Shown: positions 33,080-42,850 of the stretch, piece after piece
How the letters are laid out: the number at the start of each line of letters is the position of its first letter
Numbering within the stretch: position 1 is the stretch's first letter
NCBI RefSeq assembly: GCF_020859565.1
Contig: NZ_JAJHUO010000055.1
Span: forward strand, 1 to 45,990
Direction of reading: 5' to 3'
Length of the DNA: 45,990 bases
Origin: Saccharothrix luteola
Lineage (GTDB): Bacteria; Actinomycetota; Actinomycetes; Mycobacteriales; Pseudonocardiaceae
Notes under the pieces: model-generated
Told to the model about the DNA's origin: nothing
Seen by the model: only the letters and a program-made list of their open reading frames with translations
Database searches by the model: none
Program-made: the position numbers and the translations under genes

Positions 33080-36049
33080 TTGTACTTCGGGGTGCTCGGA
33101 CCGGTCGAGGTGCTCGACGGGGGCGAGCGGCTGGCGACGGGCAGCGCCAGGGAGCGGTTCGTCCTGGCCACGTTGCTGCTCGGCGCCGACCGGCTGGTCA
33201 CGGCGGACGCGCTGGTCGACGCGCTGTGGCCCGATCCCCCGTCCTCGGCGCGGGCGCAGCTGCACAACATGATCAGCAACCTCCGACGTCGGCTGCACGC
33301 GAGCGGTGAGCTGATCGCCTCACGGCCCGGCGGCTACCAGCTGTCCCTCGGCCCGCACGGGTTCGACCTCGCCGAGTTCCGGGCGCTGGTCAACCGGGGC
33401 AGGCGGGCCGGCGCCGAGACCGACCACGCCGGTGCCGTGGCGGCGCTGACCAAGGCGCTGGCCCTGTGGCGGGGGCCGGCCCTGGCGGACGTGGCCGACG
33501 AGTCAGTCGGCGCGGTCCGGCAGGCGTTGCACGACGAGAAGCTGGCCGCCGTCGAGGCGCGGCTGGACGCCGAGCTGGCACTGGGCCGGGCCGACGTCGT
33601 GCTCGCGGAGGTGCCGGCGCTCATCGCCGAGCACCCGTTCCGCGAGTTCCTGCACGAGAAGCAGATGCTCGCCCTGGTCGCGGCGGGGCGGCGCGCGGAC
33701 GCGCTGACCTGCTACCAGCGGGTGCACCGCCTGTTCGCCGAGGAACTGGGCATCGAGCCGGGGCGCTCCCTGCGCCACCTGCACCAGCGCATCCTGCGCG
33801 ACGACGCGTCCGAGCCGGACCGCGGGCCCGAGCACGTGGTGCCCCGCCAGCTCCCACCACGACCCCCGGTGGTCACCGGCCGGGACGACCTGCTCGACCG
33901 GATCACCACCGCCCTGCGCCCGACGGGTGACGTCGCGCCGGTCGGGCTGCTGGTCGGCCCCGGCGGGATCGGCAAGACCACCCTGGCGCTGGTCGCCGCC
34001 CACCAGTCGGTCCACCGGTTCCCCGACGGGCAGCTGTACGCCGACCTGCGCGGCAGCTCGGCGCACCCGGCCGACCCGCACGCCGTCACCGCCCGGTTCC
34101 TGCGGGCGCTCGGCGTCGCCGCGTCGGCGTTGCCGGAGGACCCGGACGAGCGCGTCGCGCTGTACCGCAGCAGGCTCGCGGGCACCCGGACGCTGGTGGT
34201 GCTGGAGGACGTGGCCGCCGAGAAGCAGGTGCGGCCGCTGCTGCCCGGCTCCGGTGGGTGCGCGGTCCTGGTGACCTCGCGCCGCGCCTTGGCGGCGCTG
34301 GTCGGCGTGCACCGCTGGACGGTCCCGGTGCTGCGGCGCCACGACGCGATCGCGGTGCTCACCAGCGTCGTCGGCCACCAGCGGGTGCGAGCCGAGCCGG
34401 AGGCCGCGGCGGCGGTCGTGGAGTCGTGCGGACGGCTGCCGCTGGCCGTGTCGATCGCCGCGGCACGGCTGGCAGTGCGGCCGCAGTGGACGCTCGCCGA
34501 GTTCGCCGACCGGCTCGCCGAGCACCGCGGCAGGCTGGACGAGCTGTCCATCGGCGACCTCGACGTCCGTGCGAGCATCGGGCTGACCTACCACGCGCTC
34601 TCCCCCGGGCAGCGCCTCGTGCTGCGCAGGCTCGGCCTGATCGCCGCGCCGGACTGGCCCGCGTGGGTGGCGCGGGCGGTGGCCGGGACGCCGGACGCCG
34701 ACCGGCTGCTCGACCAGCTCGTCGAGGTGCACCTGGTGGAGCCGGTCGGCCGGGCCCGCTACCGGCTACACGACCTCGTCGCCGACTACGCCGTCGAACA
34801 GGCGACCACCGAGGAAGGAGAGCAGGAGCGCACCGCAGCGCAGGTCCGCGTACTGAACGGCTGGCTGGCGTTGCTCACCGCGGCCGACGAGGTGATCGAC
34901 CACGGAACCGACAACGCGGCGGGACTGGCCGCGCCGCCCCTGCCGGACGGGGCGAGCCCTCCCAGCCGGGACACGGCGCTGGACTGGTGCGAGACCGGGC
35001 GCATCAGCCTGCTCACCGCCGTCGACCAGGCGTGCGCGCTCGGCGAGGCGTACCTGGCGGGCGCGCTGGCCCTGCGGCTGGTCGGGTTCCTCCAGCTGCG
35101 CGCCTACGACGACGACCGCGACCACGCCTTGCGCACCGCGATCGACGCGGTCACCGTCGAGGGCCACCACGACCTGAGCGTGCGCCTGCTGCACGCGCTG
35201 TTCCTGGCGAGCCTGCAGATGTCCCGCTACACCGAGCTGCCCGCCGTCGCCGACCGCCAGGTGCACCTGGCGTGGACGCTCGGCGACCCGGCGCGCCAGG
35301 CGGGCGCCCTGCACCACCGCGGTGTCGCCGCGCTCATGACCGGACGACTCGGCGAGGCCGCCGGGTGGTTCGAACAGGCGATCGCCGTGGCCCGGGAGGC
35401 CCGGCTCGGCGGGCAGTTCCTCGCCAAACCGCTGCGCGGCCTGGCCGACGTGCACGCCGAGGCGGGTCGGCCCGAGCAGAGCCTCCCGTTGTTCCAGGAG
35501 GCGCTGGAGGTGGAGCGTGACGAGCGGCCGTCCCGGCAGACCGCGATCCTGCTGCGCCGCTACGGCATGGCGCTGATCGACGTCGGCTCGCTCGACGAAG
35601 CCGAGCGGGTGCTCACCGAGAGCGCCGGGATCGCCCGCGCCGTCGGTGACGAGTTCGGCTTGGCCGCCATCGGGCACACCGCCGCCGACGTGGACATCGC
35701 GCTCGGGCGGCTGGACCGGGCCGCCGCCCGCTTGGACGAGCTGCGGGTCGTGCAGGACAAGCGCGCGAACTGGGACGGTCTGGCGAGCGTGCTGCGCAGC
35801 CTCGCCGACATCGCCGCCCTGTGCGGGCGCTGGCCGGACGCCGTCGACCTGCTGCGCGACACCGTCGAGCTGCGCCGCCGGGCCGCCGACCCGCTCGACG
35901 TCGCCCGTGCCCTCGCCCGGCTCGCCCGTGCCCTCGCCGCGGTCGGCGACAGCGCCGCCGCGCGGGCCTGCGACGACGAGGCCCAGGCCGTCGTCGCCGG
36001 CCTGGGCTTGGAGGAAGCCTGCCTCCGTCGCCCGCCGTTCCCCCGGTGA
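33080..36049 (+). CDS. SARP-NB-ARC-TPR transcriptional regulator (second copy type)
   Basis: 989 residues. TTG 33080 is preferred: GGCGGAGG stands nine bases upstream and the protein then begins 'LYFGVLGPVEV' as in the family; a GTG at 33056 adds eight residues. It has the winged helix (about 1-90, ATLLLGADRLV, QLHNMISNLRRRL), activation domain to about 250 (EELGIEPGRSLRHLH), NB-ARC with P-loop VGPGGIGKTTLA near 291-302 and CGRLPLAVSIAAARL, and TPR-like repeats. It is not a near copy of the protein at 5302: only the domain order is shared. Its convergent neighbour is a small secreted protein. Confidence 0.92.
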   Translation: MYFGVLGPVEVLDGGERLATGSARERFVLATLLLGADRLVTADALVDALWPDPPSSARAQLHNMISNLRRRLHASGELIASRPGGYQLSLGPHGFDLAEFRALVNRGRRAGAETDHAGAVAALTKALALWRGPALADVADESVGAVRQALHDEKLAAVEARLDAELALGRADVVLAEVPALIAEHPFREFLHEKQMLALVAAGRRADALTCYQRVHRLFAEELGIEPGRSLRHLHQRILRDDASEPDRGPEHVVPRQLPPRPPVVTGRDDLLDRITTALRPTGDVAPVGLLVGPGGIGKTTLALVAAHQSVHRFPDGQLYADLRGSSAHPADPHAVTARFLRALGVAASALPEDPDERVALYRSRLAGTRTLVVLEDVAAEKQVRPLLPGSGGCAVLVTSRRALAALVGVHRWTVPVLRRHDAIAVLTSVVGHQRVRAEPEAAAAVVESCGRLPLAVSIAAARLAVRPQWTLAEFADRLAEHRGRLDELSIGDLDVRASIGLTYHALSPGQRLVLRRLGLIAAPDWPAWVARAVAGTPDADRLLDQLVEVHLVEPVGRARYRLHDLVADYAVEQATTEEGEQERTAAQVRVLNGWLALLTAADEVIDHGTDNAAGLAAPPLPDGASPPSRDTALDWCETGRISLLTAVDQACALGEAYLAGALALRLVGFLQLRAYDDDRDHALRTAIDAVTVEGHHDLSVRLLHALFLASLQMSRYTELPAVADRQVHLAWTLGDPARQAGALHHRGVAALMTGRLGEAAGWFEQAIAVAREARLGGQFLAKPLRGLADVHAEAGRPEQSLPLFQEALEVERDERPSRQTAILLRRYGMALIDVGSLDEAERVLTESAGIARAVGDEFGLAAIGHTAADVDIALGRLDRAAARLDELRVVQDKRANWDGLASVLRSLADIAALCGRWPDAVDLLRDTVELRRRAADPLDVARALARLARALAAVGDSAAARACDDEAQAVVAGLGLEEACLRRPPFPR

Positions 36050-36066
36050 GCGACCCCTTCAGCGGA

Positions 36067-36537
36067 TCAGCAACGGTGCCACGCGCCCCAGCTGCCGTGC
36101 AGTGCCCGGCACCACTTCAGGCTGTCGCGCCCGTAGGACCAGATCTCCAGGTCGTAGGAGTACCGCTGGTCGTAGATGTACGGGTACACGCCCACCTTGA
36201 GCCAGCCGCCGAGGCTGCGCCACCCGCTCTGCGTGCCGTTCGGGTACTGGACGATGTTCCAGACCGCGTGGTCGAGCCCGATGATGAACATGCGTTGGGT
36301 TCCGTCGGAGAACCTCATCTCCGTCGCATCCGTGCCGCAGATGCCGTGACCGATGGGTCCGTTGTTCAGCCGGGCTTCACAGGCCGCCTCGCCTGCGCCG
36401 GCGGTGCCGGCCACCGGTACGTCGAGGGTGTGCACCTGGCGGTCGGGTGCCGCGTCTGCGGCTGTCGCCGAAGCGCCCCCGGACAACACGGCCAGCAACA
36501 AGCCGACCAGCGCGGCGATCCATGTCAGTTTTCTCAT
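36067..36537 (-). CDS. Small secreted PLL/tectonin-like protein
   Basis: 156 residues with a clear signal peptide (MRKLTWIAALVGLLLAVLSGGASA). The mature part has four cysteines and one or two repeats of beta-propeller lectin style: MFIIGLDHAVWNIVQ, GWRSLGGWLKVGVYPY, YDLEIWSYGRDSLKWCRALHGSWGAWHRC. A full propeller would need more blades, so it is either a truncated lectin or a small single-blade binder. It is convergent with the SARP gene, 17 bases apart, leaving no room for separate terminators. Function unknown; a secreted sugar- or surface-binding role is suggested by the repeats. Confidence 0.65.
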   Translation of the reverse strand: MRKLTWIAALVGLLLAVLSGGASATAADAAPDRQVHTLDVPVAGTAGAGEAACEARLNNGPIGHGICGTDATEMRFSDGTQRMFIIGLDHAVWNIVQYPNGTQSGWRSLGGWLKVGVYPYIYDQRYSYDLEIWSYGRDSLKWCRALHGSWGAWHRC

Positions 36538-36681
36538 GCCGGTGAGCGTGGGCCCGCGGTCTCACAACCCTCTAACAGCCGCACCCCTCGCGCGCGAGAA
36601 GGCGATTCGGAGCGGGTTCGGAGGAGGATCGGCGGAGTTCCGGCAGCCGCGAACCAACCATCGCGGTGGCCGCGGGCGCGG

Positions 36682-36898
36682 TCAGCACTCCACCGAGGAC
36701 GGTGGCCGGAACGCGCGGATGCGATCGGCGAGTTCGCGTGCCCCGCGGTGGGATCGCCGCCGTTCCACCTCGTTGCGCAACTGCCGCAGCCGCTCGACGG
36801 TGCGGTGGGACCCCAGCCGTTCGCACAGCTCGACCGCACACTCCCCCGCCTCCACTCCCGCGTCCACCCGGTCGTCGATCAGGTGGCAGGCGCTTCGA
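36682..36898 (-). pseudogene. C-terminal remnant of an HTH/TPR-type regulator
   Basis: The minus strand encodes ACHLIDDRVDAGVEAGECAVELCERLGSHRTVERLRQLRNEVERRR and ends PPSSVEC at a stop at 36682. The pattern is that of the last TPR segment of actinobacterial XRE-type regulators. The upstream part is replaced by the IS5-type element starting at 36899, so the gene was split by that insertion. The interval 36538-36681 shows nothing. Confidence 0.55.
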
Positions 36899-37660
36899 GT
36901 GCTTGTTTACCCATACGCGATCGACCTGTCCAGTTCACACTTTCAGTTCCTAGCGCGGGAACTGACCGCGCACCGGCGCCGGATCGGCAGCAGGTGGCGC
37001 AGGCTCGATCGCGGACGCCAAGCCCTGCTGGTGCTGGCGCACCTACGCTGCGGCGACACCTGCAGCCGCCTGGCCGCGGGGTTCGGCGTCGGCCTGGCCA
37101 CCGTCTGCCGCTATATCCACGAAGCCGTCCAACTCCTGGCGGCACTGGCACCGGACGTGGCCGACGCGGTGAAAGTCGCCACGCGCAAGGCCTACGTCAT
37201 CCTCGACGGCACCGTGCTGCCCATCGACCGCATCGCCGCCGACCGACCGTACTACTCGGGAAAGCACAAGCGCCACGGCATGAACGTCCAAGTCCTCGCC
37301 GACCCGGCCGGGCGACTGCTGTGGACCTCGCCCGCGCTACCCGGCTCGACCCACGACCTGACCGCGGCCCGCGCCCACGGCATCGTCGACGCCCTGACCG
37401 CAGCGAACATCCAATGCTGGGCGGACAAGGCCTACCGGGGAGCCGGTGGTCCAATCCGCGTGCCCTATCGCGGCAAGTGGCACAACCTCTCGCCCGGTCA
37501 GCAGGCCGTCAACCGCTCGCATGCCCGCATCCGCGCACTCGGCGAACGATCCGTCTCGACCCTGAAGGCCTGGCGGCTGCTGCGCAGACTCCGCTGCTCC
37601 ACCACCCGCATCACCGACCTGACCAGAGCCGTCCTCACGCTTCACCTCAACGCTGGATGA
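36899..37660 (+). CDS. IS5-type transposase (DDE_Tnp_4 domain)
   Basis: 253 residues from GTG 36899. An N-terminal HTH (LRCGDTCSRLAAGFGVGLATVCRYIHEAV) precedes a DDE nuclease domain with AYVILDGTVLPIDRI, GMNVQVLADPAGRLLWTSPALPGSTHDL and CWADKAYRGAG, ending with a Glu in IRALGERSVSTLKAW. All parts are in one frame, so it may be active. The start lies right at the element border (GTGCTTG at 36899), mirrored by CAAGCAC near 37683-37689 after TTTTCGG. It interrupts the regulator remnant on its left. Confidence 0.85.
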   Translation: MLVYPYAIDLSSSHFQFLARELTAHRRRIGSRWRRLDRGRQALLVLAHLRCGDTCSRLAAGFGVGLATVCRYIHEAVQLLAALAPDVADAVKVATRKAYVILDGTVLPIDRIAADRPYYSGKHKRHGMNVQVLADPAGRLLWTSPALPGSTHDLTAARAHGIVDALTAANIQCWADKAYRGAGGPIRVPYRGKWHNLSPGQQAVNRSHARIRALGERSVSTLKAWRLLRRLRCSTTRITDLTRAVLTLHLNAG

Positions 37661-37883
37661 GGTTGGAAAAGGCTCATTTTCGGCAAGCACAGGGCCAGGG
37701 CCCACATCGAAGCGCTCGACCCACTCAGCATCATGCCCGTCATGCCGGACCCGCCGACCCTCACACCGGATGATCTCCAGCCCTACCTCGACGGCTGAAG
37801 TGCCGATGGTATCCGGCGTGACACCTTGCCTCACTTAGCGCGCCTTGGCGAGCCGCTTCAACTGGAGCAGGGTCGGCGCGCCC

Positions 37884-39977
37884 GTGTGGAACGAACGAAG
37901 CGTCTCGGACGATATGTTTCTCGTGGGCTTAAGTTCATGGTCATTGCCGGCTCGGCTGTTCCTCGTAGGTGGCGTGCTCTTGGCGTTGGGAGCGCCGACG
38001 GCGTGGATGCTTTTACATGGCACCCGCGGAGCGGAGATCGCCAACGTCTTCGCCTTGCCCGTCGGGCTGTTGGGCGTGGCCCTGTCGGCTTCAGGGTTCT
38101 CACTGCGGCCGCACGTGTACGGAGCGGCCGAACTCGACATTGAGGCACGCAGGCTCGCCACCCGAATCGCCACGCGCGAAGCGGAGGTGCTGCGGCGTTT
38201 GCTGTCCGACAGCGGACACGCCGTGCCTGCGGACCTGCGCTTCGCGCAGCCGGCCGCCGCGCTTGTCCGGTGGCGCACGGACGGTGACGAGCACGAGGGT
38301 TCATTGCTGTCTGTCGCGGACTTCTACACCACCCTAGACCGCGGGCGGCTCGTCGTGTTGGGCGAAGCGGGGGCTGGCAAGACCGTGCTGGCGATCCGGC
38401 TGCTGCTCGATCTCGTCGAGGCAGCGCTATCGGGTTCGCAGACGGGCTTAGTGCCGGTCCGGCTGAGCCTTCCGGCGTTTCCGCCGGGTGATCAGCCAGT
38501 GGCGCGGCTCGACCGGTGGATGGCGGACGAGTTGGCCAGTGGGTTCGGCCTCAGGCCGGATCTGGCGAGCGCTCTCGTGGAAGACCGACGGATACTGCCT
38601 GTGCTGGACGGTCTTGACGAGATGGACGGTGATCTCCCGAACCGGGCCTTCGACGTGGTGGCCGCGTTGAACACCTCCCACGGGCCGTTGCCGCGGCCGT
38701 TCGTCTTGACCTGCCGCACCGACCGCTACTGGCAGCTCGGTGACGGAACGATCGAGGACAGCACGGTGGTGGTAGCCAAGCCGCTGGGTGTGGACCAAGT
38801 GATCGGCTGGTTGACACACCGGTTCGGTGACCGGTCACAAAGCGACGGGCTGCAACGTCGCTGGCGTCCGGTCGTGACGCAACTGCGGCGTAGGCCCGCA
38901 GGTGCGCTGGCCCGAACCCTGTCCTCGCCGCTGGGACTCTACCTGGCCGTGACGACGTACAAGGACCAACAGTCGACGCCCAAGACGTTGTGCAACTTAA
39001 AGGCCGACGAGGTGATGAAGCACCTCTTGTCCCGCTTCGTGGATGCGGCGGCGGCGCAGCATAAAGGGCCCCGAGACGCAAAGGTATCGGCAGAGGACGC
39101 CACCGCTTGGCTGCGGTACTTCGCCGGTCGGTTACAACGCGCAGGCGCACATGGCGGGTCATCGGTCGACCTACATTTGGATCGTCTGTGGCTTGGCGAC
39201 GGCGAGGTCGCGCGGTCGCCGATGGCGTTCCGGCTCGCGTCGGCGGCGGTCAACGTCAGCCTCATCCTCGCCCCGTTGCTGATCGTCGCGGGAATCATCC
39301 TCGTGGTCAGAGGTGCCTCGCCCGCCACGTGGTCGGCGTTGTTCGACACGGTGGTACCGCCGATCGCAGTCCTCGCACCGATTGCGCTTCTCCGCTCGGG
39401 TAGGCGCCAGGTCGCCCACCGCGAATTCGATCGGACCGCGTTCAATCTGCCCTACTTCCGCGAATTTCTGCCTATGGCGGCGTGTACCGGGGCGTTGGCT
39501 GGTATAGCGCAGGAAAGTGTCTTGCTCGGGGTGACCGTGACCGTGGCCGTTATGGCGATGTTCCTACTCGCGGGCGGGTTTGTCTCAGGCGGAGACTTCG
39601 CTCGAAATCCCACGCAGATTGTACGATCAGGGTTGACCTTCGACGTGACGGTCGTAGTCGGGTTCGGCCTACTAGTGCACCTATGCTCGACTGTACAAGG
39701 AGTAGTAGTCGAGGACGAGCCGCTGCATTTTGCGGTGCTCAACCGCTCGGCTGCTTTCTTCCTGGGCATGGCCCTCGGCCTCGTCACGAGGGCGAGCTCG
39801 CCATGGCCACGCTACCTGATCTTTGTCTGGCGCGCGTCGAAGAAGGGCCGTAGCCCGCGACGCCTCGCCGCATTCTTCGACTGGACTGTCCGGGCTGGCC
39901 TGACCAGGATGGCAGGCACGGCAATCCAGTTCAGGCACAATGAGTTCCAGGAGTGGCTTCTCTCACCCAAGCTATGA
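37884..39977 (+). CDS. Membrane-anchored NACHT NTPase
   Basis: About 697 residues. Two N-terminal hydrophobic segments (LPARLFLVGGVLLALGAPTAWMLL and IANVFALPVGLLGVALSASGF), then a NACHT ATPase with P-loop VLGEAGAGKTVLAIRLL near 158-174 and Walker B ILPVLDGLDEMDG near 240, and a C-terminal block of four to six membrane spans. No LRR or TPR sensor follows; the protein ends RHNEFQEWLLSPKL. The start is uncertain (TTG 37845, GTG 37884 or ATG 37914). Its base composition is less GC-rich than the biosynthetic genes. Bacterial NACHT proteins are often anti-phage STAND sensors, and the neighbours here are also defence-like. The interval 37691-37883 has no gene. Confidence 0.82.
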   Translation: MWNERSVSDDMFLVGLSSWSLPARLFLVGGVLLALGAPTAWMLLHGTRGAEIANVFALPVGLLGVALSASGFSLRPHVYGAAELDIEARRLATRIATREAEVLRRLLSDSGHAVPADLRFAQPAAALVRWRTDGDEHEGSLLSVADFYTTLDRGRLVVLGEAGAGKTVLAIRLLLDLVEAALSGSQTGLVPVRLSLPAFPPGDQPVARLDRWMADELASGFGLRPDLASALVEDRRILPVLDGLDEMDGDLPNRAFDVVAALNTSHGPLPRPFVLTCRTDRYWQLGDGTIEDSTVVVAKPLGVDQVIGWLTHRFGDRSQSDGLQRRWRPVVTQLRRRPAGALARTLSSPLGLYLAVTTYKDQQSTPKTLCNLKADEVMKHLLSRFVDAAAAQHKGPRDAKVSAEDATAWLRYFAGRLQRAGAHGGSSVDLHLDRLWLGDGEVARSPMAFRLASAAVNVSLILAPLLIVAGIILVVRGASPATWSALFDTVVPPIAVLAPIALLRSGRRQVAHREFDRTAFNLPYFREFLPMAACTGALAGIAQESVLLGVTVTVAVMAMFLLAGGFVSGGDFARNPTQIVRSGLTFDVTVVVGFGLLVHLCSTVQGVVVEDEPLHFAVLNRSAAFFLGMALGLVTRASSPWPRYLIFVWRASKKGRSPRRLAAFFDWTVRAGLTRMAGTAIQFRHNEFQEWLLSPKL

Positions 39978-40181
39978 AGCGCGGCCGACATCGTGAAGTA
40001 GTGCTATCCGACGTAGACCATGGTCGACACGGAGGGGCCGTGATCGCCGACAAGCGGGGTTTGGCCTCCCCGAACCACGGGCCGCCCGCCGTATCGACGA
40101 CGGGATGCGATTCCATTCTCCCATCCGAGACCGACAATCCGTGGTAGTCAGACCCAAAAGCCGTCCAGCGGACCGGCCCTC

Positions 40182-40553
40182 TCACGACCGGGGCGGCGTC
40201 CCATTCCGGCGCACGAACGACACCGGATATCCAATCTGCAAAAATCGCGATTCCCGGGTGTCCAACAACGTCCTGGACCATCGTCCGACCCCTTCGGCAC
40301 GCACGTCCCATGGGAGGCCTCTCGTGCCCACCACAGCCACGCGACCAGTGTTCAGCAACTCAACGACAGGGGCGTTGACCGCGATGACGCGACGGGATCG
40401 ACCGATTTGGCCGGTCGGACCCACTGGGAGAGGCGGGGACCCGCACAGCCGGATCTCCGCCGCTCCCAAAGCAATCGACTCGGTAACCCCGAAGAACACC
40501 GTCGGACCGGCTCCGGTGTCGACCTCGATCGGACCCTCAACAACCAGCGCCAC
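40182..40553 (-). CDS. Hypothetical protein (123 residues)
   Basis: GTG 40553 lies eleven bases after a canonical AGGAGG, which is strong support for translation. The protein begins ALVVEGPIEVDTGAGPTVFFG and contains IRLCGSPPLPVGPTGQIGRSRRVIAVNAPVVELLNTGRVAVVG; it is mostly beta-strand in look, with no signal peptide or membrane span. I recognise no family. It is downstream of and co-directional with the ThiF-like gene (115-base gap) and might be its partner. Between 39978 and 40181 another minus frame is open (WTAFGSDYHGLSVSDGRMESHPVVD), which may be an extension lost by a frameshift. Confidence 0.5.
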   Translation of the reverse strand: MALVVEGPIEVDTGAGPTVFFGVTESIALGAAEIRLCGSPPLPVGPTGQIGRSRRVIAVNAPVVELLNTGRVAVVGTRGLPWDVRAEGVGRWSRTLLDTRESRFLQIGYPVSFVRRNGTPPRS

Positions 40554-40668
40554 TCGGCACCTTCCCTCCTGAGACGAGCAGGTACCGACTCACCGCGGCA
40601 CTCACGCCAGAGTGGCGCTGCGGTCTCACCTATCCCGATACAGGGGTTGACCAGCAGAGTAGAGCGGA

Positions 40669-41692
40669 TCAAGTGACCTGATGGCACCTTGAGCATGTCG
40701 GGCACTGCGGGTCGTGTCGAGGGTTCTGCAGGTCGCGGTCACGGCTTCGGGGGCGGTGGAGGACTGCCGCTTGGCCGGTGTCGTCATGGTGAAGGTTGGT
40801 GGCGGCGAGCATGAAGTGGTTGACGGCCTCGGCGGCGGCGAGGGTGTTGAGGGCGATCACGCTCGGCGCGGGTACACCGGGGACGTAGCGGGCCCGCTCG
40901 CGTTCGGCGTCGGGGAGCATGTCGATGGCCAGTTCGGTCGCGTCGATCAGCTCGTTGCACCACAGGCAGCCGCCATCGGGAGTGATCGGCCGGGTGACCG
41001 CGTGGATCTGCCCCAGCGTGCCGTTGGCGTCCACGGGGATCTTGACCCCGATCTGCGTCGCCGGGATCAGGTACTGGTGGACGGTTTCGTTGACCCAGTG
41101 GCGTGCGGCGTCGGTGTCTGCGGCGAGGAAGATCCAGTCGCAGTCGGCGAGCGCGTCACGCGCCCTAGGGGTCTGCACCTCCTGTTGGATCAAGGTCAGC
41201 ATGACTTCGGGGTTGGCTTGTCGGGCGTTGCGCGCGGCCAGGCTGGTCTTCGGTCGGCCGATGTCGTCGCGTCGGGCGGCGATCAGGCGTGGCAGGTTGG
41301 TGCCGGCCACGTGGTCGGCGTCGATGAGGACCAGGCGTCCGACACCGAGCCGGGCGAGCAGTTCCACGACCACGCTGCCCACGCCGCCGAGCCCGACCAC
41401 GGCCACGTGCAGTCGGCGCAGCGTTTCCTGCCCCCGGTCCCCGAAGAGGCGGGACTGCCGGTCGTACTCCGGGTCTCGTGCCGGCGGTTCGGCGGGACGG
41501 GGTTGCGGTCGCAGGACGTTGTTGTCGGGCACGACGACTTCGGCCAGGGTGGTCCTGGTTCCGTCGGGCAGCCACAGGTCCCCGGCGGCGGCCTGCGGGG
41601 TGAACACCACGGCGCCGACGAGTTGCCCCGTGATCTGCTGCAGTGCCGGGTATCCCCGCTCGTGGCTGCTCAGGTCGACGGTGGAGAAGCCG
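40669..41692 (-). pseudogene. JAB-ThiF (E1-like) fusion, 5' end removed by an IS
   Basis: The minus frame runs without a stop from the IS border at 41692 to 40669. Its first 30 residues (GFSTVDLSSHERGYPALQQITGQLVGAVVF, read in two parts) are the end of a JAB-type deubiquitinase-like domain; then comes a complete ThiF/E1-like domain with the nucleotide loop VAVVGLGGVGSVVVELLARLGVGRLVLIDAD, GTNLPRL and zinc CxxC pairs in GGCLWCNEL and CPTCSRC. The JAB metal-binding HxH lies upstream and is lost. A GTG at 41610 could still give a shorter E1-like protein. Such fusions belong to prokaryotic ubiquitin-like conjugation systems, several of which are anti-phage. Confidence 0.72.
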
Positions 41693-42191
41693 TGTGCCTG
41701 CCGATAACCTCATCCATGCAGGTAGAGGACGCGCGGCACCCAGGGCATCGAGAGGGCTCAGGGTCACGGTTGCCATCCGCCGTGGTGTCGGCCAGCACGG
41801 CATGATGATCGGCTGTGCCGCTCCGACTGGCCTACCTCGGCGTGACCAACACGTTCGCGCTGCTGCGCCTGCTACCCATGAGCGACCGGGACAAAGACAC
41901 GGAGATCCTGGCGCTGCGCCACCAGATCATCGTCCTGCAACGCCAACACGGAGACACCCGACCACGGTTCTCCCCCGCCGACCGGGCCTTCCTCGCGGCA
42001 CTGCTGCACCGACTCCCGACGCAAGCGCTTCGTCGACTCCGACTACTGGTACGCCCGGAGACAGGCCTGCGATGGCACCGCAACCTCCTCGACCGCCGCC
42101 ACGCAGCCCGATCCCGCCCCAAGCGGCCCGGCCGACCACGAACCATCCACTCGATCCGACTCCTGGTACTATGCCTAACGCGCGAGAACCC
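41693..42191 (+). mobile_element. Family A IS, copy 4, 5' part only
   Basis: The left end begins TGTGCCTGCCGATAA at 41693, followed by the leader and the transposase N-terminal part from about 41815 (PLRLAYLGVTNTFALLRLLPMSDRDKD) as far as SIRLLVLCLTRENP. Near 42191 it is cut by another element. The integrase core is gone. This copy is what truncates the JAB-ThiF gene. Confidence 0.8.
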
Positions 42192-42850
42192 CTGTGGGGT
42201 GTCAGAACTCTGCACTGAGGCGCTGATCTGCGGTGATCGCGCACCACGTGCCGCAGGAGCATGATCGTGGGGCGTGGCGCTACGACTGCTTTACCTGATC
42301 TTCGTCCGGGTCGTCGGCTGGTTGGTTCTGCTCGGCCGGTCATCGGCGGACAAGGACGTGGAGCTGCTGGTGCTGCGGCACGAGATCGCCGTGCTGCGCC
42401 GGACCAAGCCTCGCTCGCGGTTGGACTGGGCAGATCGTGCGGCGCTCGCCGCGTTGGTGCGACACCTGCTCGACTGGTTACGGCAACACCGGTTGGTGAC
42501 GCCGGGCACCGTCCTGCGATGGCACCGGCGCCTGGTCGCGAAGAAGTGGACCTACCCGAACCGGACCGGGCGACCACCGGTCGACGATGCCATCGTGGCG
42601 ATGATCGAGCGGATGGCGCGGGAGAACACCTGCTGGGCCACCGAAGGATTTAGGGCGAGCTGCTCAAGCTCGGCCACCGGGTCGCCGCCTCGACTGTGCG
42701 CCGCGTGCTCAAGCGCCTACGCATACCGCCCGCACCCGAGCGCGACAGCGACACTTCGTGGCGGCGGTTCCTGCGCGCGCAGGCCGCGGGCCTGCTGGCC
42801 TGCGACTTCTTCCAGTGCGCCACGAGGCGCTACACGATCGAGTGGAGGTG
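42192..42850 (+). pseudogene. Second integrase-type IS, frameshifted and 3'-truncated
   Basis: A new left end (TGTGGGGTGTCAGAACTC) begins at 42192. A transposase related to, but distinct from, family A starts at about 42274 (ALRLLYLIFVRVVGWLVLLGRSSADKD, LLVLRHEIAVLRR, TPGTVLRWHRRLVAKKW). After TEGF near 42650 the frame shifts; the continuation LGHRVAASTVRRVLKRLRIPPAPERD and GLLACDFFQCATRRYTIEWR is readable in another frame up to about 42850, where it stops. Dead. From 42851 to 43297 I see no secure gene, although both strands have short open frames. Confidence 0.75.

Noticed and set aside
39931..40311. Minus-strand frame overlapping the 123-residue hypothetical gene
   Set aside because: No ribosome site at its start and it competes with a frame that has AGGAGG; only its last part might be a frameshifted extension.
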